Shown: piece after piece, positions 7,249 through 13,198 of the stretch
Layout: each line of letters begins with the position of its first letter
Numbering within the stretch: position 1 is the stretch's first letter
Source: RXOA01 sp964547105
GTDB lineage: Bacteria; Bipolaricaulota; Bipolaricaulia; UBA7950; UBA9294
NCBI GenBank assembly: GCA_964547105.1
Contig: CAZJLO010000051.1
Location: forward strand, 1-13,198
Direction of reading: 5' to 3'
Length of the DNA: 13,198 nucleotides
Notes under the pieces: model-generated
What the model was told of the DNA's origin: nothing
The model's input: only the letters and a program-made list of their open reading frames with translations
Database searches by the model: none
Position numbers and translations under genes: made by a program

Positions 7249-8122
7249 CTGGTCAGACCACTGAGAACCGAGGACGAAGGAGTTGTCTACCACGTCACGA
7301 GCCGCGGGAATGCGCGAGAGAAGATCTTCCTGGACGACGGGGATCGGAAGCTCTTTCGGGGGACGCTCGGCGAGACCGTGAACAGGTTCGGCTGGATCTG
7401 CCACCCCTGTTGCCTAATGTCGAACCATTCTCGCCTTCTTCTTGAGACGCCAGCGCCCGATCTGTCGCGCGGCATGCAGCTTCTTAAACGGCGTCTACAC
7501 GCAACCATTCAATCGCCATCACAAGCGCTACGGGCATGTCCTCCAAGGCCGCTTCAAATCCATCTTCCTCGAGAAGGAACCGCACCTGCTGGTGGTCGCC
7601 CGGTACGTCGTCTTGAATCCCGTCCGAGCGAAGATGGTCCGCTCGGTTCGAGACTGGCCCTGGAGCAGCTACCGCGCCACGTCGGGGCAAAGTGAAATCC
7701 CTGCGTTTCTTGAGGTTTACTGGATTCTCTCCCAGTTCGACTCGAACCTCGATCGAGCCAAGCGCTCTTACAGACGTTTCGTGCAACAGGGCCGCGGAGT
7801 TGATGTCTGGGAAGACCTACGAGCAGGTTCTCTCCTTGAAAGTGATGGCTTCGTCGAACAGATGCGACCCAAGCTCCTCGGGACGCCGCTGGATCGGAAC
7901 GTGCTCCGAGGCGAACGAGACGCAGCGAGGCCTTCTTTGGAGGAGATCTTCAGGGGCGTGTCCAGCAAGCTGGACCGGAATGTGCGCATCCACGACGCAG
8001 TTCGGGTCCATCACTGCAAGCTCCGAGAAGTCGCAGCCCATCTCGGTCTCCACTTCTCAACAATCAGTGTCATCGCAAAGCGAGGAGCATCAGGAATTCG
8101 AAAGCAAAGCTCTGACCCCTAG
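7249..8122 (+). pseudogene. Broken RAYT/Y1 (HUH) transposase
   Basis: The first frame gives the family's N-terminus (VRPLRTEDEGVVYHVTSRGN, then REKIFLDDGDR) and the motif region CLMSNHSRLLLET. Family members have NHxH here; the second His of the HUH metal site is Arg (codon CGC), so the enzyme should be inactive. The frame must shift by +1 near 7480-7490, inside CTTCTTAAACGGC, most simply through one extra A. The second frame then gives VYTQPFNRHHKRYGHVLQGR, VVLNPVRAKMV, DWPWSSYRA and a C-terminal helix-turn-helix (LREVAAHLGLHFSTISVIAKR). The codon where homologues start with ATG is CTG at 7249, so the start may also be lost. A GTG at 7198 is upstream but lies at the terminal repeat. Three independent defects mark it as a relic. 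When active, such enzymes cut and join single-stranded DNA with a catalytic Tyr; the Tyr in VYTQ is the likely candidate. Confidence 0.85.
8107..8119 (-). repeat. Right terminal inverted repeat of the RAYT-like element
   Basis: AAGCTCTGACCCC is the exact complement of 7201-7213. It overlaps the 3' end of the transposase reading frame and is followed directly by its stop codon at 8120-8122. Confidence 0.75.
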
Positions 8123-8231
8123 CTTGTTCGGAACCGTTCCCACCGCCACCATTCGACGAATCCACGCCGCGTCCTGGGGCTTCTGCCTCTGACAGGTCAA
8201 GAGCTGGAGTGAACTCCGGCAAGCCCTACTA

Positions 8232-8260
8232 TTGACTAGCTAATCAATTAGTAGTATAGT
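8232..8260 (+). promoter_or_regulatory. Promoter with embedded operator-like inverted repeat, upstream of the RHH gene
   Basis: TTGACT (8232-8237), a 17-base spacer and TATAGT (8255-8260) form a near-consensus sigma70 promoter in a short AT-rich island. The spacer holds the perfect inverted repeat CTAAT-CA-ATTAG (8240-8251). The symmetry extends with one extra base to ACTA and TAGT (8235-8255). An inverted repeat between -35 and -10 is a common place for a ribbon-helix-helix repressor to bind its own promoter, so autoregulation by the gene at 8278 is likely, by inference. Confidence 0.65.
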
Positions 8261-8277
8261 TACACCGGGGGTTTGAC

Positions 8278-8451
8278 ATGGCGCGACCGAAACGAGATCA
8301 CAGGACCCCGCTCGGACTGAAAAACTTCATGGCACCCGCGAAGTTGCTGGCTCAGTTGCAGGAGCTATCAGTCAAGGAGGGTGTCTCGGAGTCTGAGATC
8401 ATCCGCACGGCCGTAGAGCAGTATCTCACGGATGTCCTGAAGCGCGCCTGA
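8278..8451 (+). CDS. Small ribbon-helix-helix (CopG/Arc-type) DNA-binding protein
   Basis: This 57-residue protein has the standard RHH layout: a basic N-terminus (MARPKRDHRTP), a short strand at about 14-20, helix A at about 21-35 (AKLLAQLQELSVKEG), a turn with SESE, and helix B at about 40-53 (EIIRTAVEQYLTDVL). The helix-turn-helix spacing EGVSESEIIRTAVEQYL matches the family's usual EGVSRSELIREAI pattern. RHH proteins bind DNA as dimers through paired strands, and are often repressors, plasmid copy-control proteins or antitoxins. A G-rich run (GGGGG, about six bases upstream) is a weak ribosome site; transcription should start about 12 bases before the ATG. No recognisable toxin gene follows, so this may be a lone regulator or an antitoxin that has lost its partner. 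The gene directly follows the dead transposon. Confidence 0.85.
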   Translation: MARPKRDHRTPLGLKNFMAPAKLLAQLQELSVKEGVSESEIIRTAVEQYLTDVLKRA

Positions 8452-9137
8452 TCTCCAGTCCCGAATGGGAGCCGCAACGCAACGAGATCACCGCACAGGA
8501 GAGTCAGCCGCTGAGACGAATAGCACCAACAGATGCGGATCTGCCCGCGAGTGCCGCTGATGTCTTCAAGTGGCGGGATTTGCTCATCCAAAGCAGCGGG
8601 ATCGCGGCGGGTACTGTGGGCCTGCCGCAGGCTCCTTCGACTATGGGCTCAGCGATGGCCTTCCGAAGAGAACGGGTCTGACTCACACAGGGATCCGGGG
8701 ATCACGTCGATGGCACGATCAACATCGTTTCCCATAACCGACCTTGCTGCGGCATTGGGAGATGGTTGTGACAGTCCTGCAGACAATAGGTTCGCCCCAA
8801 AGCTCAAGTACAAGCGCGTGTGCGGTCACTCCTGCGCGAAGTACAAGGCACCGGCCATCCAGCCCTCCGTAATATGCAGGGGACAAGAAGAAGATGCCGC
8901 GGCCCTCTTCCGCAAGTCGTGCGAAGCGCACATTGCAGTGCGACCGTGTGCAGGCAGTGTCCATGCCGACTGGCCGAAGAACGCTGGGCGATCGCGATCA
9001 AAGCACGATGGGACGCAGGGCGAAGAGACAGAGGAAGTCCTTGAAGGATGGAGTCGGAGCGGCAATGTTACGTGGTCAGAGTTTAGGGCACGGGGAATTC
9101 GACATCGAGTCCCAAACAAACAGGAGGTAGATCAATC
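8452..9137. other. Region of about 690 bases without a confident gene, including the cold-shock leader
   Basis: One frame (8448-8681, ending at TGA 8679) has protein-like composition (PTDADLPASA; FKWRDLLIQSSG) and overlaps the end of the RHH gene, but it has no ATG, GTG or TTG start with a ribosome site. A 40-codon basic frame at 9008-9130 ends eight bases before the cold-shock gene and lacks a ribosome site. Longer frames here run into the cold-shock gene out of frame and look like chance. The last 100-200 bases probably contain a long untranslated leader, as is usual for cspA-type genes; I could not pick a promoter. Confidence 0.4.
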
Positions 9138-9512
9138 ATGGCAGAGCGCGAAACAGGGAAAGTCAAGTGGTTCAACGACGCCAAAGGATATGGCTTCATC
9201 GAGCGATCTCAAGGCGGAGACGTATTTGTCCACTTCAGTTCCGTTCGTGGGACAGGCTTCAAGAAGCTGACTGAGGGACAGGCGGTGGACTATGTCGTCG
9301 CCGAGGGAGAGAGAGGCCCCCAAGCACAAGACGTCGGGCCCGCTGCGGCTGAGATTCCCGAGAGAATTCGAGAGATTGAGGCGGCGAGCGTCGCGACAGC
9401 GGTAGCCGAGCCCCCGGCAGCCTCGGAGCCGAAGGCGGAGGAAGTGAGCGCCGAAGTGGCCGAGAACGTGGCAGCAGAGGAGCCTGCAGAAGAGACAGTG
9501 AGCCCAACATAG
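9138..9512 (+). CDS. csp: Cold-shock-domain protein with long acidic Ala/Glu tail
   Basis: Residues 6-67 form a cold-shock (OB-fold) domain of the CspA family, which binds single-stranded RNA and DNA and melts RNA structure. Both nucleic-acid motifs are present: RNP1 in KGYGFIER (16-23) and RNP2 in DVFVHFSS (28-35), preceded by KVKWFNDAKGYGF. A normal CspA ends near residue 67. Here about 55 residues follow, made almost entirely of Ala, Glu, Pro and Val (residues 69-124), and are probably disordered and acidic. AGGAGGT lies about nine bases before the ATG. The tail stays in one clean frame up to the stop, so it does not look like a frameshift artefact. The gene is solitary. A run of eight Gs follows at 9524-9531. 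Confidence 0.93.
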   Translation: MAERETGKVKWFNDAKGYGFIERSQGGDVFVHFSSVRGTGFKKLTEGQAVDYVVAEGERGPQAQDVGPAAAEIPERIREIEAASVATAVAEPPAASEPKAEEVSAEVAENVAAEEPAEETVSPT

Positions 9513-10016
9513 ATGTGTCGAGAGGGGGGGGCGAACGGGGAAGGATGCCCGCCTACAGATGTTCAGATCGGGCACGCAAATCAGGTGTAGATGAGAAGTT
9601 GGGGCTCCAATCCCCAGTGTGATGAGGCACAGAAGGCATCTCTATACGGAAACTGGGTGGTGATTGCTTGGCAGATGAGACCCTTTGATCGGCTATACGC
9701 AACGGAGAACAGGCGATGCGTAGGCTCCCTCGACGAGGCGGCCGTGTATTTCGTCGGGTCCCGTATGGGCTTCCACCTTGCCATCGAATCTTCGCCTGGT
9801 GAATTTCGTAGGCTGTCGGAAACCGAGCATCTTCGGTTCAGGCAGCAGAGCCGAGTCGAAGGACTCAGCTACGGGCAGTACTGGGACTAGGACGTCGAGT
9901 TCCACGGTGGTGTCTACAGGTAGGGGGATTGGGGAGGAAGAAGAAGCCGAGGATTTTCCACCCACCTCCGGGAGGCACCCGGAATCGAATCCCCAAGAGG
10001 TTCTCAGAACGACTTA
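9513..10016. other. Stretch of about 500 bases without a recognisable gene
   Basis: Frames of 60-99 codons on both strands have no ribosome binding site or motif. Two spots resemble the T-arm of a tRNA: TGGGG-CTCCAAT-CCCCA at 9600-9616 on the plus strand, and ATTCGATTCC around 9970-9985 on the minus strand. Neither can be built into a full cloverleaf. They may be remnants of tRNA genes or chance. Confidence 0.4.
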
Positions 10017-10028
10017 GGAGGTCTTTCG

Positions 10029-10362
10029 ATGACCCTCAAGAGCACACTTGCAGCCCCCCTCTCTCTTGAGACCAGAGGCGGCTTCACGTTCTTCGGCAGG
10101 CTCAGGCTGACGGAGCCTGGGAACATTGACGCACCACCATACCGTGAAGCTGGAATCTCGCGCACACGGTTCTACCGCCGGAAGAAACCGTTCGTACTTC
10201 AGCGAGCCGATGAACTGCATCCACAGCTGGACGGCAACGCGCCCCAGGATGGCCCGTCGAACTCGACTCCATGACGGGGAGCGGAAGGTTTGTGCGATGG
10301 CACTCCGGTGGCATGCATGGAGATCGAAACGATTGAGCCTGCAGCTGGAACCCGGGGACTGA
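10029..10362 (+). pseudogene. Frameshifted helix-turn-helix transposase relic (IS481/IS3-like)
   Basis: A strong ribosome site (TTAGGAGGT) seven bases before the ATG opens an 81-codon frame. It holds a helix-turn-helix typical of DDE transposases, AGISRTRFYRRKKPF at residues 41-55, followed by ELHPQ and GPSNSTP, which recall the GL.GLHP...GRPS linker of such enzymes. It stops at 10272-10274. Continuing one base over, the next frame reads ERKVCAMALRWHAWRSKRLSLQLE (10275-10353), which matches the usual next block (VLALR...W..KRLAL.LE), and stops at 10360. So one ancestral frame seems to be split by a +1 shift near 10272. The catalytic DDE domain is not recognisable. The family assignment is tentative; the alternative is a small unknown protein of 81 residues. 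Confidence 0.45.
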
Positions 10363-10923
10363 ATGTGGAACGCGTTTGCTGACAACAGCGTCGGATATTG
10401 GATCCACTCGTCGACCATGTAGGCACATCGCCATCCACGGATTGCGAATCGGAAGCGTGGAAGGGCAAGACCTCATCCATGTTGTCGCTGAAGGCCTCGG
10501 TCATCGAGCCGCTTTCAGACCCTTGTCCGTCGCTTGCACGAATGCCCGCTCCACTGGCCCGTAAGCGTGTTCCCGGTGGATGTGCAGTTCTCGCCTTGGC
10601 AATGGAACGCAACACTGTGGAATGGGAGCGTCATCTTGGAACGTCCACCCCCTATGTCTCCGGTGTCCGGGTCAGGTTGGTTGGGGAGGACATGCGTTTG
10701 CCAGACATGAGCTTGGATGATGACAATCTCGACGTGGCCGGCTGCGGCCCTACGAGCCGTGAACGATTGGAAGTCGACCATACTCCCAATCGCTGGCCGA
10801 CCTTAGCGTCGAGCTCGTCGTGAGTTTGCGTGGCGCTCTATCAGGTGGAGTGTGGTCCGGCATCACTACGCACAGTCCGGTCCACGGAGCAGGAAAAACC
10901 ACCACACGAACTCGACGAGGTCG
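10363..10923. other. Stretch of about 560 bases without a recognisable gene
   Basis: A plus-strand frame at 10398-10823 and minus-strand frames at 10515-10781 and 10199-10615 overlap each other, and none has a convincing start. The first bases may continue the decayed transposase, since a read-through past 10362 gives NSVGYWIHSS, similar to a second helix-turn-helix. Nothing else can be supported. Confidence 0.4.
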
Positions 10924-10943
10924 CGAGCTCCTAGGGGAGCTTG
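10924..10943 (-). terminator. Hairpin downstream of the lipoprotein gene, weak terminator candidate
   Basis: CGAGCTCC (10924-10931) and GGAGCTTG (10936-10943) form an eight-base-pair stem with one G-T pair and a four-base loop, 36-55 bases after the lipoprotein stop on the minus strand. A second GC-rich fold (GGGAGC...GCTCCC) overlaps it. There is no T-run, so its role as a terminator is uncertain. Confidence 0.3.
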
Positions 10944-10978
10944 AGCAGGGCTCGGCTCCCTTTCTCTTGCGCGAGATC

Positions 10979-11638
10979 TCATTGATTCAATCGAATGGTG
11001 ATGTTGTTGCTGCTTGCCGGGATGACGTCATCGACGTTTGGGATGACAACATAATCCAGATACGCCCATACGCTCGGACTCGAAGCACTGAAGCCTTCGG
11101 ACGCCGCCGACCATCCCTTGTAGGTCATCCGATCGAGTGTTAGGTGCGCGTCCGTCCCCGTCACGATGAAGTAGCGCGAGCCCTCATCAGTGTGCGAGTA
11201 GGGGATGTTGTATCCGCGAATCTCGTTCACGAACGTCCAAGCACCCCAGACATTCTCTTGCGTCTGGCGGGCGTAGAAGTACTCGATGGCATCCTCGGCG
11301 GCATTGAGCCGCACTTCCAAGGAGGTGTTCGAGAAATCTCCTATCTGGTTGTCCCAGTTGTTGGTGAACGTCCTCGTGGCCGCGTCGTAGGTTCCACCGT
11401 AGAGCCGGAAGAAGTCCATCACGACAGTGCCTTCACTGGTGTCCACCGGGTAGGTGGGCTCTCGCCGCTCTGAGAGAGTCACTGCCAGGTCGTAGCTGAT
11501 GCTCACGCTGGTTACGGCTCCGCCGCCGGGCGTACCTCCGCCGTTGATCCCGTCGAGAATCTGATCCAGCAAATCGCACCCGCTTAGTAGCGCCGCCACC
11601 ACCACGAGAAGTCCAATCATGAGGTACCTTGATCGCAC
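10979..11638 (-). CDS. Lipoprotein of unknown function
   Basis: This 219-residue protein starts with a lipoprotein signal (MRSRYLMIGLLVVVAALLSGC). The lipobox LSGC puts the lipidated cysteine at residue 21, followed by Asp at +2, the position that in enterobacteria favours inner-membrane retention. A Gly-rich linker (GINGGGTPGGGA, about 30-41) leads to a mature domain that looks strand-rich and aromatic (FFRLYGGTYDAATRTFTNNW; IEYFYARQTQENVWGAWTF). I do not recognise the family. I chose the GTG at 11638 because it supplies the basic N-terminus a signal peptide needs and has a G-rich run four to five bases upstream. An ATG at 11620 with AAGG six bases upstream would begin MIGLL, without positive charge. 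A promoter lies 44-72 bases upstream. It is transcribed against the genes to its left. Confidence 0.85.
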   Translation of the reverse strand: MRSRYLMIGLLVVVAALLSGCDLLDQILDGINGGGTPGGGAVTSVSISYDLAVTLSERREPTYPVDTSEGTVVMDFFRLYGGTYDAATRTFTNNWDNQIGDFSNTSLEVRLNAAEDAIEYFYARQTQENVWGAWTFVNEIRGYNIPYSHTDEGSRYFIVTGTDAHLTLDRMTYKGWSAASEGFSASSPSVWAYLDYVVIPNVDDVIPASSNNITIRLNQ

Positions 11639-11681
11639 GCCATCCCCCTACTCCGTTGCCTCACGCCCGCTGCGCTCCGCC

Positions 11682-11710
11682 AGAATACAAAACTGGCTGT
11701 GCGTTGCCAA
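11682..11710 (-). promoter_or_regulatory. Sigma70-type promoter of the lipoprotein gene
   Basis: On the minus strand TTGGCA (11710-11705), a 17-base spacer and TATTCT (11687-11682) are a good match to the consensus. Transcription would start near 11675, about 37 bases before the GTG at 11638. Confidence 0.62.
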
Positions 11711-12638
11711 CAGGTCGCATTGCTTCACACGGGCGCAATCGCATCCTGCGTCTTGGCATTCGCGCCTGCGCCGACACACGCCGATTCGTCAGAGAGCAGC
11801 ATCCGCTCCTCGGCTCCAAGCTCTTGAGACCCAGCGGCTCTTTGTGCTAGGGGACATCCAGTTCTTGTGACACAAAGCGGCAACCCGGGTGAAAGCAATG
11901 GGCGGGGGTGCGGCGGATCCTTCCGTCTTTTGCTGGAAGGGCCTCTCCGCCAGATTGAATCCGGGCAACGTGCGAAGCCGGAATCCTCAGGAGCCCGCAC
12001 CCACGGATGGAAGCGAATCGTGCGAACGCCGGCTCACTCGGACAGCCTGATGGATCAGCACGTCGGAGCCTGGGAGAACAAGGTTGCCGGATAGACGGCG
12101 AAGGACTGATGCAAGAGCGTAGCTGCCGCTCCTGAGGACTCTTCTGGCAAGCGGCGATGCAGCTGCAAGCTCCGCCTCGACGTGCGGACTACAACGGCTT
12201 CGAGGCCGAAGCCCATCCATTGTTCGTTGTGACGGCAGAGCGATTCGAGGCCTTGCAGGGGGGATCGTCTTCCACCGCGATGACGCAGGCAACGGATCTG
12301 GATTGTGCCTCGATCATCTCATCATGACCGAGCCGGATTCGGGACTTAGTCGGTGTATCGACGCACAGCATCGAATTCCATGCGATAAGGCGGATGGCAG
12401 GCTTCGCGGCAGAATACGACGCCGCTGCAAGGGAGTCATCCGCGAAGGGCGTAGATTCCCGTCGGGCAGCCCCGCCCCCCGAGACCCAAGCAAGGGAGAA
12501 CCGCTTCGAAGACGGATAGCGGAGTGGCCCTCATTCTGTGTATCCGTCATGTCGCCGGCAGCTCCCGGACCGGTGACATCTGTGAGAAGCGTTGGCAGAT
12601 CAGTGTCATGCATGCTCCGGACGCCCATAGTCGATTTG
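11711..12638. other. Region of more than 900 bases without a recognisable gene
   Basis: Open frames of up to about 190 codons occur on both strands, but they are Arg/Ser/Pro-rich, overlap each other and lack ribosome sites. One 56-codon frame at 12157-12327 (with HPLFVVTAERFEALQ) looks somewhat protein-like but has no ribosome site or known motif. No RNA gene, repeat array or promoter could be supported. Part of this region may be decayed coding sequence. Confidence 0.4.
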
Positions 12639-12986
12639 TTACAGGTCATTCTCGGGCAGGGGAACTCGATAGGCACTGCCGCTGAATTCACTTGTTCCAC
12701 CCAGTCCCAAATAGAGGAATCCCTCGGCGATCTCAAACGAGTAGACCCTCGCAGGCAACGTGTCAGTCGAGAGCACCGGACACCACGCCTCCGGTGATTC
12801 CCCCTGGAACACAGCGGTGCGGGTCGAAGCCGGGTCGTTGGAGACGGCAAGCACATACGCCGTTGCATCACGCACGACAAGATCGATCGGAGTCAGATCA
12901 TCGGGGATGAACGACAACCGCTCGGTCCCTCCTGCTCCGGTGTTCGTCGCCCGGAAGATCCCCACCGAATCCGGGAGCGCCGAGCT
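12639..12986 (-). pseudogene. C-terminal fragment of an unrecognised, possibly exported protein
   Basis: The minus-strand frame is open from 12986 to the stop at 12639 and reads like a genuine protein: DSVGIFRATNTGAGGTERL, then PIDLVVRDATAYVLAVSND, TAVFQGESPEAWCPV and FLYLGLGGTSEFSGSAYRV. The repeated short strands with Ala/Gly/Ser turns suggest the blades of a beta-propeller or another surface protein. No start codon with a ribosome site exists: GTG at 12965 has none, and a TGA at 12989 closes the frame. The N-terminal part is therefore missing. The break coincides with the beginning of the plus-strand reductase fragment, so one or both genes are truncated at a junction. The family is unknown. 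Confidence 0.5.
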
Positions 12987-13198
12987 TCACGATCAAGGCA
13001 GCAGGCGACTTCACGGACAGGATCGCGGCGCTGGATGTCGGGACTCGAGTGTATGTAGATGGCCCATTCGGACCCTTCTCCATGGATCGACGGCCCTCTG
13101 CCCGATCCTTCGTCTACGTAGCCGAAGGATCGGGCCCGAGATACTGGCCGAACTGCTATCTCCAGGTTGCAGAGGAGGTGACTGCGAGATCTTCATCT
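12911..13198 (+). pseudogene. Fragment of a ferredoxin-reductase/ferric-reductase-type FAD domain
   Basis: The frame from 12977 onward reads GAPSFTIKAAGDFTDRIAAL, then GTRVYVDGPFGPFSM and FVYVAEGSG. This matches the FAD-binding barrel of NAD(P)H oxidoreductases of the ferric reductase/NADPH oxidase group, where SFTIKALGDFT...L.PGT.V.VDGPYG.FS is usual and GPFG contacts the flavin diphosphate. The frame opens after a TGA at 12908-12910 without any start codon, and the preceding RxYS flavin motif is absent. After AEGSG the expected nucleotide-binding GGxGxTP is not found and the sequence becomes unlike the family, exactly at a large palindrome (13100-13135). So only about 45-50 residues of the domain are recognisable. 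The fragment runs off the right edge. Confidence 0.6.
13100..13135. repeat. Near-perfect 36-base palindrome
   Basis: The arms GCCCGATCCTTCG (13100-13112) and CGAAGGATCGGGC (13123-13135) are perfectly complementary. The ten bases between them contain the palindrome CTACGTAG, so the whole unit is symmetric except for one mismatched pair. It lies inside the reductase reading frame at the point where homology ends. It may be a fold-back or chimeric join, or a terminator-like structure without a T-run. Confidence 0.7.

Larger units (their letters stand above)
7201..8119 (+). mobile_element. RAYT/IS200-like element with terminal inverted repeats
   Basis: The element is bounded by a perfect 13-base inverted repeat: GGGGTCAGAGCTT at 7201-7213 and its complement AAGCTCTGACCCC at 8107-8119. 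Four bases further in on both sides lies TTCGAA, so the match continues imperfectly for about 25 bases. Inside is one transposase gene, now broken. The right repeat forms the last codons of the transposase, ending SDP just before the stop. No target duplication is evident. True IS200 elements lack terminal inverted repeats, but single-copy Y1/RAYT genes are often flanked by such palindromic or inverted sequences. At 919 bases it has the size expected for one transposase gene. Confidence 0.7.

Noticed and set aside
7475..7495. Possible programmed frameshift in the transposase at CTTCTTAAACGGC
   Set aside because: The shift needed is +1, and the slippery heptamer CTTAAAC is in the wrong register for -1 slippage. 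With a mutated HUH motif and a missing start codon, simple decay is the better reading.
9008..9130. 40-codon basic open frame (MGRRAKRQRK...) ahead of the cold-shock gene
   Set aside because: There is no ribosome binding site and no known motif. It lies where an untranslated cold-shock leader is expected.
8533..9270. Plus-strand frame of 245 codons overlapping the cold-shock gene
   Set aside because: It overlaps the clear cold-shock gene in another frame, lacks a ribosome site, and I saw no recognisable domain in its Cys-containing middle part.
9600..9616. tRNA T-arm-like hairpin TGGGG-CTCCAAT-CCCCA
   Set aside because: The loop departs from TTCRANY at two positions, and no matching acceptor, D or anticodon arm can be built around it.
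9965..10060. Minus-strand tRNA-Arg(CCT)-like fold with CTCCTAA loop and TTCGATT
   Set aside because: An anticodon-like arm can be drawn, but the T stem does not pair, the D arm is absent and the acceptor ends do not match. The CCTCCTAA is simply the complement of the ribosome site upstream of 10029.
12157..12327. 56-codon frame containing HPLFVVTAERFEALQ
   Set aside because: Composition is fair, but there is no ribosome site, promoter or recognisable family. It could be a decayed gene but cannot be supported.
1..13198. CRISPR arrays, rRNA genes, replication origin or phage modules
   Set aside because: No regularly spaced direct repeats, no rRNA-like conserved stretches, no iteron or DnaA-box clusters and no phage structural genes were seen on reading both strands.

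Overview
The window comes from a bacterium of moderately high GC. It has clear Shine-Dalgarno sequences, sigma70-type promoters (for example TTGCAT-N17-TATACT and TTGACT-N17-TATAGT), Sec signal peptides and a lipobox. No gene allows a firm taxonomic placement. The 1-Cys peroxiredoxin resembles those of thermophiles, and the many exported proteins of unknown function fit a poorly sampled, uncultured lineage; that is inference. A run of 10 Ns at 3583-3592 shows the sequence is a scaffold with a gap. Intact or probably intact genes cover only about half of the window. The rest is decayed transposase sequence, gene fragments and stretches with no recognisable gene.

Layout from left to right. (1) A PAP2-type lipid phosphatase runs off the left edge on the minus strand, with its own promoter. 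(2) Next are a secreted protein of unknown function (1091-1729) and an AlkD-type DNA glycosylase (1894-2604). The alkD stop codon abuts the tail of a decayed RAYT/IS200-like transposase on the opposite strand. (3) A strong promoter (3296-3324) drives two exported proteins: a 220-residue unknown protein interrupted by the N gap, and a 604-residue secreted alpha/alpha-toroid protein with prenyltransferase/squalene-cyclase-type repeats. (4) A 1-Cys peroxiredoxin (6374-7012) is followed by an 11-bp perfect hairpin. (5) A 919-bp RAYT-like element (7201-8119) is bounded by 13-bp perfect inverted repeats; its transposase is dead by frameshift and by a His-to-Arg change in the HUH motif. (6) A 57-residue ribbon-helix-helix regulator (8278-8451) has an operator-like inverted repeat inside its promoter. 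(7) A cold-shock protein carries a long Glu/Ala-rich tail (9138-9512). (8) A frameshifted helix-turn-helix transposase relic starts at 10029. (9) A minus-strand lipoprotein of unknown function (10979-11638) has a good promoter. (10) At the right end, a truncated minus-strand gene and a truncated plus-strand ferredoxin/ferric-reductase-type fragment collide near 12.95 kb. A 13-bp-arm palindrome lies where the reductase homology stops.

The genes do not form one pathway. The best candidate for an undescribed unit is the promoter-secreted protein-secreted toroid pair at 3296-5884. The RHH gene looks like a self-contained autoregulated unit. The broken genes at both ends, the scaffold gap and the transposase relics mark this either as a decaying accessory region or as an assembly with chimeric joins. 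The sequence alone cannot separate these two.
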